A DNA stretch of 64,000 nucleotides from Enoplosus armatus (GCF_043641665.1 NC_092183.1:17529501-17593500), one strand, 5' to 3'; shown: positions 48,978-61,799, counted from the stretch's first letter. Numbers and translations are program-made. Notes: a model not told the origin generated them from the letters alone.

Positions 48978-50456
48978 GTGAGATCGAAGACAGTCCCGTG
49001 GAAGTATGGGTATTATTCAGGTCAACTGATTGATCGGTGTTCACCTTTTCAGGTAAAGGTAATTGTTGACGACTTCCTCCAAATATATCATTCGTAATCA
49101 GTGACCACTGCCTACTACAGACGCTAACGTAACTAGCCACATAACATAACCTAGGTGGACGCTACTTAGCACTAGCCTAGCCTGTGTAGATGCTTCTTAA
49201 CTGTGGACGTGCTGCGCAGTACACCACACTCTTATCACTACAAGACCAACTTGACAGTTCATTTAAACCATTGATTTGGTGGCTTAAACAGACGCGTTTT
49301 CAAAGTTATGTAGTTATTCTTATTGAACAACGACATCGACTGGACTTTTTGTGGGGTGAGAGAGACTAAGGGTTAGCTAGCATTAGCTAGGTTATGTTGC
49401 TTTTAGCTAATATAATTGCTTGGTTGAATAGTTGATAACCTACAATTTTAGCCACAGTAACTATTTGCAAGCCTAGCTAGTTAATCGCATCTCTGCCTGC
49501 TTGCTGAAGTAGAGGATCGTTGGTATGCTTATAGTAAACTATTTAGATTGCTAGCTAACTTATCTAGCGTTAACATGAACTTAGCCAGGAATCTGGTATT
49601 TGGTTTAATGTAGTAACCTAGAGTGGGATCTGCTTTGCTTGGTTCATAGGTTACAGCTGTGATAGAGGAATGGATAGGCACCGTTATCTGACAAGATGTT
49701 ACATTAGTTGGTGATGTCCCTATGGTCGTAACGTGTAACGCAGCATAAATGTTATGTAAACAGAGGACCTTGACATCTTGAGGATGGAATGTACTGCCTG
49801 TATAGTCACTTATCATGCTGGAAGAGGCCCAATCTTATCTAGCTTAACCCTAACTTGAATGCACAGGACTGCCAGAGAGAAGGACTTCAGTTTCTTTATT
49901 TTATTATCCCGAGCAACGTGAGAAATGTATCATTGGTGTAAGTGAACTTCGCTGTTGCCTGCACCTGTTGATTGCAGGTTTCAGAGAAAGAAATGCATGT
50001 TTGTTCTTTTACAGTGTCATGAAGTTCACAGAGGCCAGCTTTCATTCACAGCCTTTTATAAGTTTATCTGAAACAGTGGTCACGTTTGTATAGCTGTAAT
50101 GGTACAAGGTGATTCTGTATAAAGACGTCCACTGTAATCTTTCCCTCACACTGGTGAAAGAAATGACATCGTGGTCAACTGCATGTATAGCCACATTTTT
50201 GATGTCCCATAGATGAAGTTGCAGTTGCACAATATTGCTTGTGTGCTTTGCATGAATGTACTATATTTTACAGGATAACCCTCCCTTGTTTTAAGCTATA
50301 CACCCTGTTAAATTAATATTTAGTTAGACTCAGTGAAGCGGTAGTTCCAACATGTTTCCCTTGCTACCCTGCAGGTATTCCCAAAGAATATGCTGTACAA
50401 GTTCTGGATTTGGTACTCAAGCCTATCCCTGCTCTTCCCAACACAGTGAAGAAAAA

Positions 50457-51996
50457 ATGTCCAGTAGAAGCCAGCACTATGGGTTCCAGACAGCCACCAT
50501 GGTGCAGCCTGCCAATGGCGGTCATGCCTATCTGTTTGGAAACAATGGCTCAGAGAATGACCTGTCAGAGGAGGATGGGGAGAGCTATGAGCTTCGGCCA
50601 CGTGGCAGAGAGAGGCTGCGGAGGAGCACTTCCAGAGAGAGGATGGAGGATATTATCTACTTGACCAGAGATATCCAGGAGGGCGACACCCTGAACAGCA
50701 TTGCCCTGCAGTACCATTGCTCAGTACGTCTGTTTGTGTGTCTGTCTGTATTTCTTCCTCTCCTTGGGTAGTACCCACTCAACTCTCCCTCATTTCCATG
50801 TTAAAGTAGACCATCTTCTTCATTTCTTACATTCTTGGCCCTTTGCACGATTAGGGCTGCAGCTAACAATTATTGTTGTAAATCTGCGTCACTCGCAGAT
50901 AAATTGACCAGCCAGTTAGCCTTTAGAATTATAAAAATGCCCAACCCTAGTTCTCAGATTCATAACTTTATCTAACCTACAGTCAAAGAATGTATTATAA
51001 CCAATGTACAATATGAGAGATGGAGCGTTATAAATATCTAGTTCCAGACTGAACATTGACAGCTTCAGGGTGTCTTCTTTGTACCATTGTTACTGTATTT
51101 TATCATTTTAGTAGAAAATGTACAAAAAGAGTTCTTAGAAATTAAATAAATCTCATTGTTAATTTTCTGTTTTGGGCACAAAATTAATCCACCTTTTCTT
51201 TACATCAGCAAAGTAATAGCAATACTCAGAAACTTCATGTTTCCATCCATATCCCTCCATGCCATCCAAGATCTTTATAGACTACTAAAAACCCTACCCT
51301 CTAGTAACAACAAAGGAAAATTAGTATTTTTAGGTCAGTAAGCGGCAATATTTCAGACTCAGAATCCAGAATATTCAGACGACAGTAAATGCGAAATAGC
51401 AATTTGTCTGTGAGCAGCATCGTAAGTTTATCTGTCTTGTGTGCATTTCTTAGGTGGCTGATATAAAGCGGGCCAACAACCTCTTGACAGAGCAGGACTT
51501 CTTTGCCCTGCGGTCGGTCAAGATTCCTGTGAGGCGCTTTAGCGTCCTCACTGAGACTCATAGCACTGGACCTCTCAAATCTGCCTCCCCCTCAGGCGGG
51601 AGGCGCCTGCCTCAGATCTCACCCGTTACCTCCCTCCCCTCTGAGTCCTCCACAGACTCTTCTTCTTCCAACGACAGTGTGGAAGGATTCCTCCTGGAGA
51701 AGGACAAGGACATTGAACGGCTGGTGAAATCCACAGGTCCGTCTCGTAGCAGCCTGAATGAGGTTGTGTCCTCCTTAACACTGCAGCAACAGCAGCCACT
51801 GCTAGGGGAAGTAGAGTACAAACCAGCACAGAGGAAGGACCCTTATTATGGGGCAGACTGGGGCATGAGGTGGTGGACGGCTGTGGCCATCATGCTGGTG
51901 GTTGGCATTGTCACACCTGTGTTTTATCTGCTGTACTATGAGGTTCTCATGAAAGCTGATGTCAGCCATCATGGCAAGAATGCCACAGGCTCATAG
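50457..51996 (+). CDS. lysmd3: LYSMD3, LysM and putative peptidoglycan-binding domain-containing protein 3
   Basis: Coding exons are 50457-50723 (89 codons, phase 0) and 51454-51996. The first coding exon begins at the acceptor before 50375, and the ATG used here starts [10 protein letters not shown]. The product is 269 residues. A basic stretch ([17 protein letters not shown]) precedes a LysM domain at about residues 62-108 ([39 protein letters not shown]), split by the intron. A Ser-rich linker and [17 protein letters not shown] segment ([17 protein letters not shown]) lead to one transmembrane helix at about residues 231-255. Human LYSMD3 is a single-pass type II membrane protein of about 306 residues reported to bind chitin. 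The tail after [14 protein letters not shown] stops early, while the next frame stays open to 52168, suggesting a lost C-terminal tail. Confidence 0.93.
50862..51010. repeat. Degraded dispersed repeat in the LYSMD3 intron
   Basis: The segment starts AGGGCTGCAGCTAACAATTA and continues with a diverged body (CAGATAAATTGACCAGCC). I recognise the head as that of a very common non-autonomous DNA repeat in fish genomes. The right end is uncertain. Confidence 0.5.
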
Positions 51997-52168
51997 CGAC
52001 ATTCCTCATGGACATCTCCATGGCAATTTGGACTTTCCTGTTGGAGAAGACAACCATGCAGGGGCTGGACCTGGACACCATGCTAGAAATGTGGTTAATG
52101 GAGATCCACAGGGACCCGGTTCGGACAAAGCAGGAGACGGTGAACACGGGGGGCATGAGAAAACATAA
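51990..52168 (+). other. lysmd3: Out-of-frame LYSMD3 tail
   Basis: One frame over from the LYSMD3 stop, the sequence stays open for about 59 codons to a TAA. It encodes a His/Gly/Asp-rich hydrophilic tail ([16 protein letters not shown], ENGxx-like HARNVVNGDPQGPG). Human LYSMD3 also continues past the SHH motif with a hydrophilic, Ser/His-containing tail (SSHLHS) of about this length. Whether this is a real frameshift, an alternative form or a sequence error cannot be told here. Confidence 0.45.
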
Positions 52169-52214
52169 CAAGGGATCATAACATTATATACAAATGTCGC
52201 TAACTCAGAGACCT

Positions 52215-52220
52215 AATAAA
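52215..52220 (+). terminator. lysmd3: LYSMD3 proximal poly(A) signal
   Basis: Canonical AATAAA about 220 bases after the LYSMD3 stop. It would give a short 3' UTR. Confidence 0.5.
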
Positions 52221-53162
52221 ACTGGGTGGATGTTCCTATTTTTGAGTAGTTTTTATCGACTTAATACATCAATGCAATCTGTCTGACTGGGACAGTCACT
52301 TTATAGTGGGGACAGTAATTTTTATAAGGTTTAGAGACTATGAATAAGGGTGTGGCCACAGTCATTCCTTGTGTCTGTCCATTTACATTTATATGCTTTT
52401 CAACAAGGAGTATAAACGGGCTGAAAATAACAAGTTATGCTTGGCTGAACATTTTTCAAAATGGACACGTCAGAGCTATTATCACACGGATGATAACTCT
52501 GAATAACCAATAGATTTTTTTTATCATTTTTATCATCTATGCTGTTGCATTCTCAGTAAGCTACACACAAATGTGTCCAAAGAGTTCAAAAACATACCAT
52601 GACAGACAACACTATTTCTGTTAATTCAGTGATGGGATCAGTGGCCACACCCTAAGAGATTCATTAATTCTGTGGATTTGGTTTTAAAGCAGATTTTACT
52701 CAGTTGGGTCAAACTGTATTTTTTTGCCATGTTAGAAATAATGTATTTTCCAACGCTATTTGTTGGAAAAGTATGATTGCTGCCATTGTGTTTAATATAG
52801 AATTAATTTATTTCAAGACTATTGAGCATTAGCCTTTACTTACACTATCAGTATTGGAGGTTGCCTGTTAAATTATGTTTCTATTTCCATGAAAGTTGCT
52901 TGAATCTTACTTTCCTTTAGCTTGCCAGGAGAGAATTGCTTTTTTTTTTTCATTTCGAATAACCTCGAAGAGCATGGTGAGGAAAATGGGAAATGCACAG
53001 TATTCCCACAATGACTCATACTTTTAATTATGTGAAATTTTACACTTTGTTATATAGCCCTTTTATTTTATCACTGTGTTTGCTTGATACTTCATGAAAA
53101 AGCATTACGTGTTATTGACAGTATGTGCCTTTCAACCTGTGGAAACGTGCTACAGGCTGGAA

Positions 53163-53187
53163 AATAAATACATCTATTTTGAATAAA
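53163..53187 (+). terminator. lysmd3: LYSMD3 distal poly(A) signals
   Basis: Two AATAAA hexamers (53163-53168 and 53182-53187) close the long AT-rich 3' UTR from 51997. POLR3G's stop codon on the other strand is only about 200 bases further on. Confidence 0.6.
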
Positions 53188-53393
53188 TTATTGCCAATGT
53201 TCGCATAGTTTGGCATTTCTTATTTACATAAGTCTTTAAGGACATCTTGCCTCTCACAATCAACAAAAACAAAAAGCAAACAACTATCACTTTGCAAAAC
53301 AGTATTCCCAACTTATCTACAATATTTAACCAATAGAAACAATCACATAATGATTGTTTACGTCAACAGCGCACACTTGCTAGAGTGTCACTC

Positions 53394-55805
53394 TCAGTAT
53401 GTTCCTTCTCCATCCATATTATCATCACTCTCTGCAGCAAAATCTTCACCATTGTCAAAATAGCTGTCAATGTAGTCGTTTTCCTACAGAGAAACAAAGG
53501 AAAAACAGATACAGTAAAATATTAACTCTGCTTCTTATATATCACATTTGTGTTTGTGTTTAACAACTTTGGCAGTTAAGATATCAGGTTATCATTTGTA
53601 ATCCAACCTCTTCAATATCCTCTTCATCATATTCTTCCTCTTCAATTTCTTCCTCATCATCCTTATTTTCCTTTTTCTTTCCGGTCTCATCGTCTGACTT
53701 TTCAGGGTTCCCATCGTCTTTCTTTGCCAGTTCCTGAAATATTGATATCAAGATTAAATTACTTATGTGAAACATCTGCTAGCTCAGAAGGACATTCATA
53801 GTTATTTGTGTGTACGTGCAGATACATCCTGAGCTCACATATACTGCACTCACTTGAGGCCTTCATAAATGGGTACTTGATAAATCACATCAAGAGAAAA
53901 TTAACAATACATGTAAAGCTCAGTGGTTGAACACAGAACAAACAAGTGAAGAAACGCTTACATCTAATTTACTCAGCATCTCCTCTGTGTCTTTTTGGGA
54001 TATCTTCACAGTTTTCTTCTTTATGCCTGTTGGATTGAAGCATTTTGTCTCTATTCCTATAGTCACCAAATGAAATCTCATTACATAACATGCATAATTA
54101 CATTTTGGCTTTAATATACCTGGTTTAGGACGAGGTTTTTTCTTTTGGGGCATCAATTCTTTTGGGAAGAGGTTCCAGTCTAAAATATCAAGAGGAATAT
54201 TTCCATTATTTTGCGCATTTTCCTCAATTTGCTCTAATCACGTGACAGTGTGTTGTGCATGTACCTGGAGTCCACTCCTCATCCTCCAACTGGCTTTGCT
54301 TCAGATATCTCTCTGTGTATTTCTCCACTTCTGTTTGATGTAAACAAGATATAGTAATGCTTCAGTACAAGTCCCAGTTAACTCTCGCATCACATTCAGC
54401 AGTTTATCAGAACCATGAGTCTATCAACACAAAACACTGGGTGCTACTCCTCACTCTTAGCAAAAGAGGTAAATCATAGATTGAATAGTTTGGACTAGAG
54501 AGTCAGCAGCTATTGGCTCGATATACACTTAGCTTTATTTTATTCATACAGTTTAAAGTTACAGGGACAGTGCACATTAATAGACATTTCTGTAAATGTG
54601 CCAGTTTAGCCATCTTGGCTAATTTTCAACTGCAGTCCCTTGGCAGGTGTAATGACAGCTACAAAAGACACATAAATACATTACAACACAAACAGCAATA
54701 CTGTACATACAGCAGAGCACACCTCATGAACACACATAAAATACTCTGAAACAAAAGCACACTTCAGGTTATTTGGATAAGTTACAAATAAGTCACACAA
54801 TTTTGTTAGTCCCAAAACAAAATGAGTGACTTTTATAGAAAGTATCTATCAAGTCCCAGGCCATTGTAATTATCAGCTGTAACTCAATATTCTGCCTCTC
54901 TCTCCTTTTCCCAGATACCACCTTAATTAAATGTCTCAGTTCCTAAGTGCTGCATTATCTACCCTCACAGCAGCCAATTGTCTTGCCACAGCATTTCTAT
55001 CAGAAGTCAGGTTTCTAATGCACTACTCCACTCCTCACCTGCTTTATTGGACAGAGGCTTGATGTTGTGTGGTAGCCGTTGCATCGTTCCCCTCATCTCC
55101 TGTTTTAAGGCCAGCATGTAGTCCTCATCCTCGCCGGCTTTCAGCGGCACTGGCTTAAAGTCTGTGTTCTGGAGGAGGATATGAATAGTGGAAGGGAAAT
55201 AATATCAATCATGTATAACAGTTATGTGTCTATGGCAGCATATTGAAAATCTGTGCATTTATTGATACAGTTTTAGTGTTACCTCCAATTTATTCTTCAA
55301 CAGATTACATCTGTTATTTACAGTAAAATTTTGTACAGTATAATAGTACCAAATTGTACCAAACTGATGATTAATTGTTAGTTGTGTATCAATTGCCAGG
55401 GCAACTTTATACATGTACAACCTCTCAGTTGAGCACAAGTGAAGGATACTGACGTGCTTAACTTGAAAAATAAACAAATTGTGTTTTGCATAAAAGAAGA
55501 TTCCTGCAAATTTCCCGTCTCTGAGATCTGTCAACAAATACTGGTGCTGTTAGATATTTGGATTTCTCTCTCCCTGACATTTTGTGCCATGTAACACTTT
55601 GATGGCTTAAAGGTGAATTGAATATACTGCAATGTGATATGTCATCGTGGGATCTCTGCATTTGTGTGCGTGAGCGTGTGTGCTCGGTACTTACTGGAAA
55701 CAGCGGGCTGGGCCCCACCCTGGCTTCTGGCATGCTGCCCCTGCCGATGCCCAGAGCGTCAATGTTGAAGGTAAAGGCGGCGACTCCACGACCCCTGGCT
55801 GCCAT
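53394..55805 (-). CDS. polr3g: POLR3G, RNA polymerase III subunit RPC7 (RPC32-alpha)
   Basis: Seven coding exons: 55805-55695, 55168-55039, 54330-54265, 54179-54120, 54026-53962, 53733-53608 and 53483-53394. They sum to 648 nt, 215 residues plus stop, against 223 in human. The start MAARGRGVAAFTFNIDALGIG matches the family N-terminus. The middle (NTDFKPVPLKAGEDEDYMLALKQEMR, EKYTERYLKQ, DWNLFPKELMP) is the part that anchors RPC7 in the RPC3-RPC6-RPC7 initiation subcomplex. The tail is strongly acidic (KDDEEEIEEEEYDEEDIEE, NDYIDSYFDNG, SDDNMDGEGTY), as in human. Vertebrates also have a paralogue, POLR3GL; the human-like tail and MBLAC2/LYSMD3 neighbours favour POLR3G. The gene is expressed in pluripotent and dividing cells in mammals. 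Confidence 0.95.
54530..54660. repeat. Dispersed teleost repeat fragment in a POLR3G intron
   Basis: Contains ACAGGGACAGTGCACATTAA, TTTCTGTAAATGTGCCAGTT and AACTGCAGTCCCTTGGCAGG, a combination I recognise as a common fish interspersed repeat. It lies in the intron between coding exons 2 and 3. The rest of that intron (54331-55038) shows nothing I can name. Confidence 0.5.
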
Positions 55806-55976
55806 GGCTGCAAGCCTCCTCTGTACCTGGAGCACAGAGTCCACATGTCTCCATTCAACTTCACTGACCACCACGTGTACACACAAGTTACTGGACCACA
55901 GCTTTCATCGCCCTTTGACGGACTTTTCCTACTATGCAGCGTAGGTCAACACTGAAATGCTACACCAGAGACTCAC

Positions 55977-56540
55977 CAACACATACAAGAAGTTGTAATA
56001 CTCACTATGGGACTGTTAGTAAACTACTCCTAACGTGGAGACGTAAAATACTAAAGGTCTGTGTATTTCAGGGCTATTCGGCGGCATTTAGCCTTTTCAC
56101 TTTTCGAGTTTACTTGTCATTAACATTCAGCTACTCAGTTTTATCTGTTGTTCGGCACATCAACTAACTCCTGAAATCACTAAATTTAAAGGTAAACCTA
56201 ATGAAGATCTGTACGGCTCTGCTAACACCGGCGTGGAAACCTTAGCACACACTACACTCAGCAGTATGTATGAATGTGTCTTTAACTTGGCCCGCCCCTG
56301 CGTGACGTTTGAGAAGGCGTGACTTATTTGCAGCCAATAGTAGCTCGCTTTGTGTTGTCGTCACTCATCTGTTCGCCCAATGAGCATGCTCTCCTTCAAC
56401 AAGGGTGTGTCGGCGGCCACCATCACATTAACCTCAATGAAAACATATCTCCTCTAGCTAAAAGGCTAGTTACACCTGTCCGCTGCAAAATCACCAGACA
56501 GCACGACACCCGCAGCCGGTTACTTCGACCAGTGCATGAA
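55977..56540. promoter_or_regulatory. Shared POLR3G/MBLAC2 promoter region with probable POLR3G non-coding exon 1
   Basis: On the minus strand a donor (GTTG/gtgagt) ending at 55977 could close a non-coding POLR3G exon 1, spliced to the acceptor before 55820. Between this and the MBLAC2 ATG at 56546 lie a GC box (CCGCCCC, about 56291), TGACGTTT (about 56302) and two CCAAT elements (about 56333 and 56375). No TATA box is evident. The layout fits a bidirectional housekeeping promoter. Start sites are inferred. Confidence 0.55.
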
Positions 56541-56545
56541 CTGGG

Positions 56546-58952
56546 ATGTCTGCAGCCGACTGGTACGCTCACAAATCGCTCGGAGACGGACTCTTCTGGA
56601 TCCAGGAGCGATTTTACCAGTCAGACAACCGGGCCAACATCTGGCTGCTCCGCGGCTCACACCAGGACGTGGTGATAGACACTGGTCTGGGCTTGAGGAG
56701 CTTACCTGACTACATCGACGGCAAGGGTCTGCTCGGCAAAGATCCGCAGAGGAAGAACCCACTGCTGGCCATCGCCACCCACGCCCACTTCGACCACTCG
56801 GGCGGTCTGCATCAGTTCCAACAGGTGGGCGTCCACAGTGCAGAGGTCGATGCCTTGGCCAACGGTGACAACTTCGAGACGGTCACTTGGCTCAGCGACA
56901 GGGAGATAGCCGAGGCTCCCAGTCCAGGATGGAGGGCAAGGCACTACAAAGTCAAGGCTGTGCAGCCCACACACATACTGCAGGAGGGTAGGTAGGGGAT
57001 GCAGCCTTTGCAGATATATGTTTAATTTTAAGGGAGTGGATCTGTGATCAAACGCCAGGTCTTAAGGTCTAAATTCGCCCAGGGATAAGCATAATGGTCG
57101 ATACCATTAGACCATACTCAACGGGTGCGCCTGCACTCAGTAGCTACATTTCCCACATTAGGCTCTCTGCAGAACCTTTTTATCACCACAGGAGGATTTC
57201 ACCGCACAATGAATTAGATCAATAATGACTTGCTAAATTAATAAAGACACACACATAGCCTACACATATAGAGGCATGTAACGTGTAGTGGGAACAGTGG
57301 AAAGGTACAATATGAGGTGATGTAGTGCTAACAACATTTTTCATCAGATGGATAGTGCAGACAGGTCTGTGTTGATAGTTTGTGAGACAATATGTGACAT
57401 TTGTTGGCAGCTACTACGCTCATTCTGTGTCTGTATTTGCAGAGCAGCCAGAGCCAGTAAGCATCCCATAGAGTATTAATAACCTCATAGCCATCACCCA
57501 CTGTGCTGTTAGCAGATGCACACAAAATCAATCACTAATAGATTAAACTCACATTCTGCAACTTTAGATTTTTTGCAATGCAACATGCATTTGGGTTGAG
57601 CAGCTTTGTTTTTGTTGGAGTTCGGACCAAAACTTTACTTGTTAGGCTCTTTAGTATTCTTACAGTGTGTAAGTGTAATTTCTGCACCGTTGGTCAATAC
57701 ACCTACTTGTTCTGCTGTGTCAGAGCCACTGCTGCAGTGCAGTTGAAATATCTCATTGCTTGGTGTGTCAGTTTCACCCTCCTGTCACACTGTGAGACTC
57801 ATACCTCTGGACCAAATCGGTCAGGACATAATCAATGCTATACTAAATGTCCTGGACTCTGCACATCAGCACAACATGAGGTGACATGTCGAAAGCACAA
57901 ATAAAAAGATCACCATGGCTTGATTCCAGCCAGCCAAATTATGAGCAGCATAAGGATTTAGTTTGGATGTAAGTCTTGGAATTGGATGCATATGGACTTG
58001 AAGTTACAAGTTATATTGTGTTTTGTGTGTGTGAATGATGAATGAAAATATGATGCTATCTCCCCCTCTCTCCTGTCTAGGTGATGTCATCAACCTGGGG
58101 GACAGACAGCTGACGGTGCTCCACATGCCTGGTCACTCTCGGGGCAGCATCTGCCTCCACGACCGTGACAATAAGTTGCTTTTCAGTGGAGATGTAGTGT
58201 ATGATGGCGCCATGATTGATTGGCTGCCCTACAGCCACGTCAGTGACTACATCAGCAGCTGTGAGCGCCTGGTGGGGCTGGTGGACAGCGAACAGGTAAC
58301 ACTGAAACACACCAGAGAGATTAGCTTAACCATAGTTCCTCTATCCTGGGACAGATTAAATGATCTTTAATGCATAAAATATCCAATCCCATCGTCTACA
58401 ACATCAGATTTAAAATGAAAATGTCATGGTCCTGTTATGATGCTTTTGACAAAAGTGTCCATTATATGTATATTTTAGGTGCTGAGCTGACTTTTATTCA
58501 CTACCCTCAGTGACAGTGAGATTTTACAATGTTTTACAAGAAAATGTATGTTAAAAATGGAAAAGATAATAGATTAAGTGATTTTCCATGTAAATCAAAA
58601 AATTTACCAGAATTTATTTTTCAACTATACGTAATAGTCCTTTAAAACAGAGCTGCAGTATGTACCACATACTGATGGATACAGATAGGTACCCAGAGAA
58701 ATCATGCTTGAGTGTGCCACATGACCGTACCGTACATCATTTTTAAAGTGTTTAACAACTCGCAAATTCATTAAACAGGTTGACCAAGTCCTCCCAGGAC
58801 ACTTCAACACCTTTGGTGCGAAGCGGCTGCACCGGATTGCATCCACATATATCAGCAGAGCTGGAACGTGCCCTGCAAAGTTCTCCACATTTGCCTGGAG
58901 TACTCTGGCTGGGGTGGCGCTGCGGGCGAGTAACCCACGGAGTGCCTGCTAA
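56546..58952 (+). CDS. mblac2: MBLAC2, metallo-beta-lactamase domain-containing protein 2 (acyl-CoA thioesterase)
   Basis: Three coding exons: 56546-56987, 58081-58295 and 58779-58952, 831 nt, 276 residues; human has 279. The fold's zinc ligands are all visible: H79-A-H81-F-D83-H84 ([10 protein letters not shown]), H166 (MPGHSRGS), D185 ([10 protein letters not shown]) and H227 ([10 protein letters not shown]). MBLAC2 hydrolyses long-chain acyl-CoA such as palmitoyl-CoA. The cysteine at about residue 250 (SRAGTC) corresponds to the human C-terminal cysteine that, as I recall, is palmitoylated and helps membrane attachment. The N-terminus [20 protein letters not shown] is near identical to human, which fixes the start. 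The gene is divergent from POLR3G. Confidence 0.96.
56988..58080 (+). other. mblac2: MBLAC2 intron 1
   Basis: Bounded by G/gtaggt and tgtctag/G. I see no further exon or named repeat in it. Confidence 0.75.
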
Positions 58953-59521
58953 TGAGAGGAAATCGTGGAGCTGGAGGAAGCACAAGTGCACAAAGAAAAA
59001 TGTTTAAATATGGAGGACATGAAAGAGGGTGAGGAGGGGAGACACCCCTCATTTATCTGTAACTTGATGTAACATTGTTCATTTACTTATGTAATCCAAC
59101 AGAAATCATATAATTGCCAAACTTTGTGTAAAATTCCCGTATTGGGTTACATAAGTCAATAATCAGCATCATAAGCATACAATACAAAGTATTTATTAGT
59201 GTAATTCTGTTCTATACTGATGACATTACAATACATTACATTGATGAATATGTATTTCTTGGGTTGAATATGATTATATGTATGTTTTTTTTATACTTTA
59301 AGCAGTTGTGAAGTTGCAATAGCACAACAATGGTACAACTCTGTACTGCAAACAGAAAGCATGGAGCTTTGTGTTCTCCTCTGAGGCATTTGAAACAGTC
59401 AATATGGCCATAGTATTTCTCTATGCATTTTACAATGCTCAGTGAAGACTCAGTGTCGACTACCTCCTATGTTTGTAACAGTGCTTTGTACTATCTAAAG
59501 CTTTGCTATGGAAAGATTGAC

Positions 59522-59527
59522 AATAAA
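59522..59527 (+). terminator. mblac2: MBLAC2 poly(A) signal
   Basis: AATAAA about 570 bases after the MBLAC2 stop. It is the first canonical hexamer in the 3' UTR. Confidence 0.6.
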
Positions 59528-60015
59528 GCGTCTGTTCTACCTGCCTCTCTCGCTGCTTCCACAAGGCAGACGAGTGCAGCTTCTACATGGAATTTCATCT
59601 TCAGACGATCACATAAGATGAGATCTCCTATGGGATTTGATGCTGGGGGGAGAAGCATTGGATAGAATATGATACATCATATGCTCAAAGTGCCGAGTAC
59701 TTTAAGTACTTTACTGATCCAACAGGAAGCTCTCCCACTGCAGGAAAAGGTGTTCGTGGTGGAAAAGAAAGAACGTTTCCCTGAGCCTAATTTTGTAGTC
59801 TAGTATACAGAATTTAAATGTAGTGGGGTGTTTGACCTGTTAACACTCATATATTCTATGCTACAATGTTATTTTAAGTAAGGAATGTATTTATATATCA
59901 ATCAAAATGTAAGATTAATGGTTTCAACTTAATAGGTCTTACCATTGACAGATTTACATGTAAAATCTCTAACAGAGTTGTGTGAAGAAACAGTCAGTCG
60001 TGAATTGATAAAACA

Positions 60016-61799
60016 TTTATTATAATTCATGTTATATTATTTAAACATGTGTGTTGGCCTCCGAGGACGGCGTACATGCAGAACACAAAGCCTGCTAACA
60101 CGGGAAACTCTTGCAAGGTTATAACATTCAATGTTATCTCTTCGAAACAGTTGAAGATCTGCACATCACCTGTTAACATTATGATAATCAGGTATCAATA
60201 TAGCTGCATTTATAACAAAATCAATAATGTAACAAAAGACAAAGAGAGGTTTATTTGTTAACTTAGAAAAATTAATTTACAGTAACAAATGCTGTTTTTC
60301 AAACATTTGACAGTTTTAATTCTTAGTAAAAATGGTTGCCGAGTTCTCAGCCCCGAGAGGGAAACTGTTACCAAAGAAAAATCCACAGTAAACAACAAAG
60401 ACAGAGACAAAGAAGAAGAGGCTTTACTGCACTGACAGAGACACAGACTCTCCTATGAGATTTGTTTTCACATGGAAGGAACTGCTGTTAACCGTTGTCT
60501 AAATGACAATAACTACATAATTAAAAAAAAACAGATGGCATTGTAAACCAACCATTTTATTCTAGCTCGTACTATCATGAACGGTCGACTAGGGCTTCAT
60601 GCAAGTATTCAGTTTTATAGAAAGTTCTCTAGAATACAGCCACGATTAAATAAGAAATGATTCTGTGTTGCATAATATTTGATTGTTGGATGTTTCACAT
60701 TTTATTGGAAGTTCCTTATGAATTATAAGTATGGCTTGGGTTTTCAATAACACTTTGGTTAATTTCCGTTTATTCTAGGGTTTGTTCTATGTATGTAAGG
60801 ATCTATTGCCCAGCTCTGACGACAGCCTGTCAATAGTGTGCAGACAAATGTGTAAAAATTAAGACCAGAGCACAGATTTTTACCCTGAAGAGATCACAGT
60901 AATAACCAGTACAGTAAGTATGAGCACTTGCATAAAGTTAAGCTTTCACCAGATTCATTGTTGAAATGATCTCAAGTAGTTCAACATTTTAACTTTAAGT
61001 CAAATCATGCAAAAAAAAAAAAAAGCAATGGTGCATAGTAATTTTAGCAGAACCACAATGCTCATCTGTTGTATGAATAATTAGATACGTACACTGAAGT
61101 AGATCACAGTACAAGCAACGGACACAAACCCTTCCCTCCACACTTAACGGTTTCTAACATTTGAAAACTCTTGACTGATTATACCTTATGTTCATCTTGC
61201 ATGTTCGTCCTGCCACATGCTCACTGGCTTTCGTAGCATAAACACTGAAAACCTTAATTTTATAAAATACAGAAACATCCAGTCAACATACTGCTAGTGC
61301 ATTAATAGAGATGACCTCGAAACAATGTTTAAGTGGCCAAGATAGCTGATGCAGAGAACAAAACCTTTTGTAGTTTCAGGATAAGAGTCCAGGGTCAGAC
61401 AGTAGGCCAAGTGTGGCGTGTTTATTGGAGCAAGTCCTTAGCTCATAGCATCACTTTCTCCCAAGCAGCACGACCATCATTTCTCAAAGCAAGCAGAGTA
61501 CCTCCCATTTAGTTTTGGACCATCTTCAAAATTGTGGCAACCCAGCAAAGAGCAGAGTTGCCTGCAGTGATTGTCACCTGTCTTTTGTGTTAGAAGACAT
61601 TCCAGTTTGCCCCAGGAGGCTCTTCCACGACCCACCCTCCACCAGGAGGCAGGCTAGAGGCAGCTTACCCTCCTCAGGGCTGTGCATGTGGCCTAGCAGA
61701 CTGCCTGAGGTTGGTTCACATATGTTAAGCCAGTTAAACCATGGTTTAATGAGCACTGTTGCCGTTAGGCCAGCGTAAAATGTCTTTCAGGCAGGAAGT
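60016..61799 (-). other. Probable long 3' UTR of the unrecognised gene
   Basis: From the stop at 61800 leftwards there is no coding frame of note. A minus-strand AATAAA lies at 60021-60016, about 490 bases from the converging MBLAC2 poly(A) signal. A poly(A) run lies near 61010-61024. The limits are inferred. Confidence 0.45.

Noticed and set aside
50352..50456. Upstream in-frame ATG for LYSMD3 at 50352
   Set aside because: It lies before the splice acceptor at 50374, inside the intron, so it is not in the mRNA.
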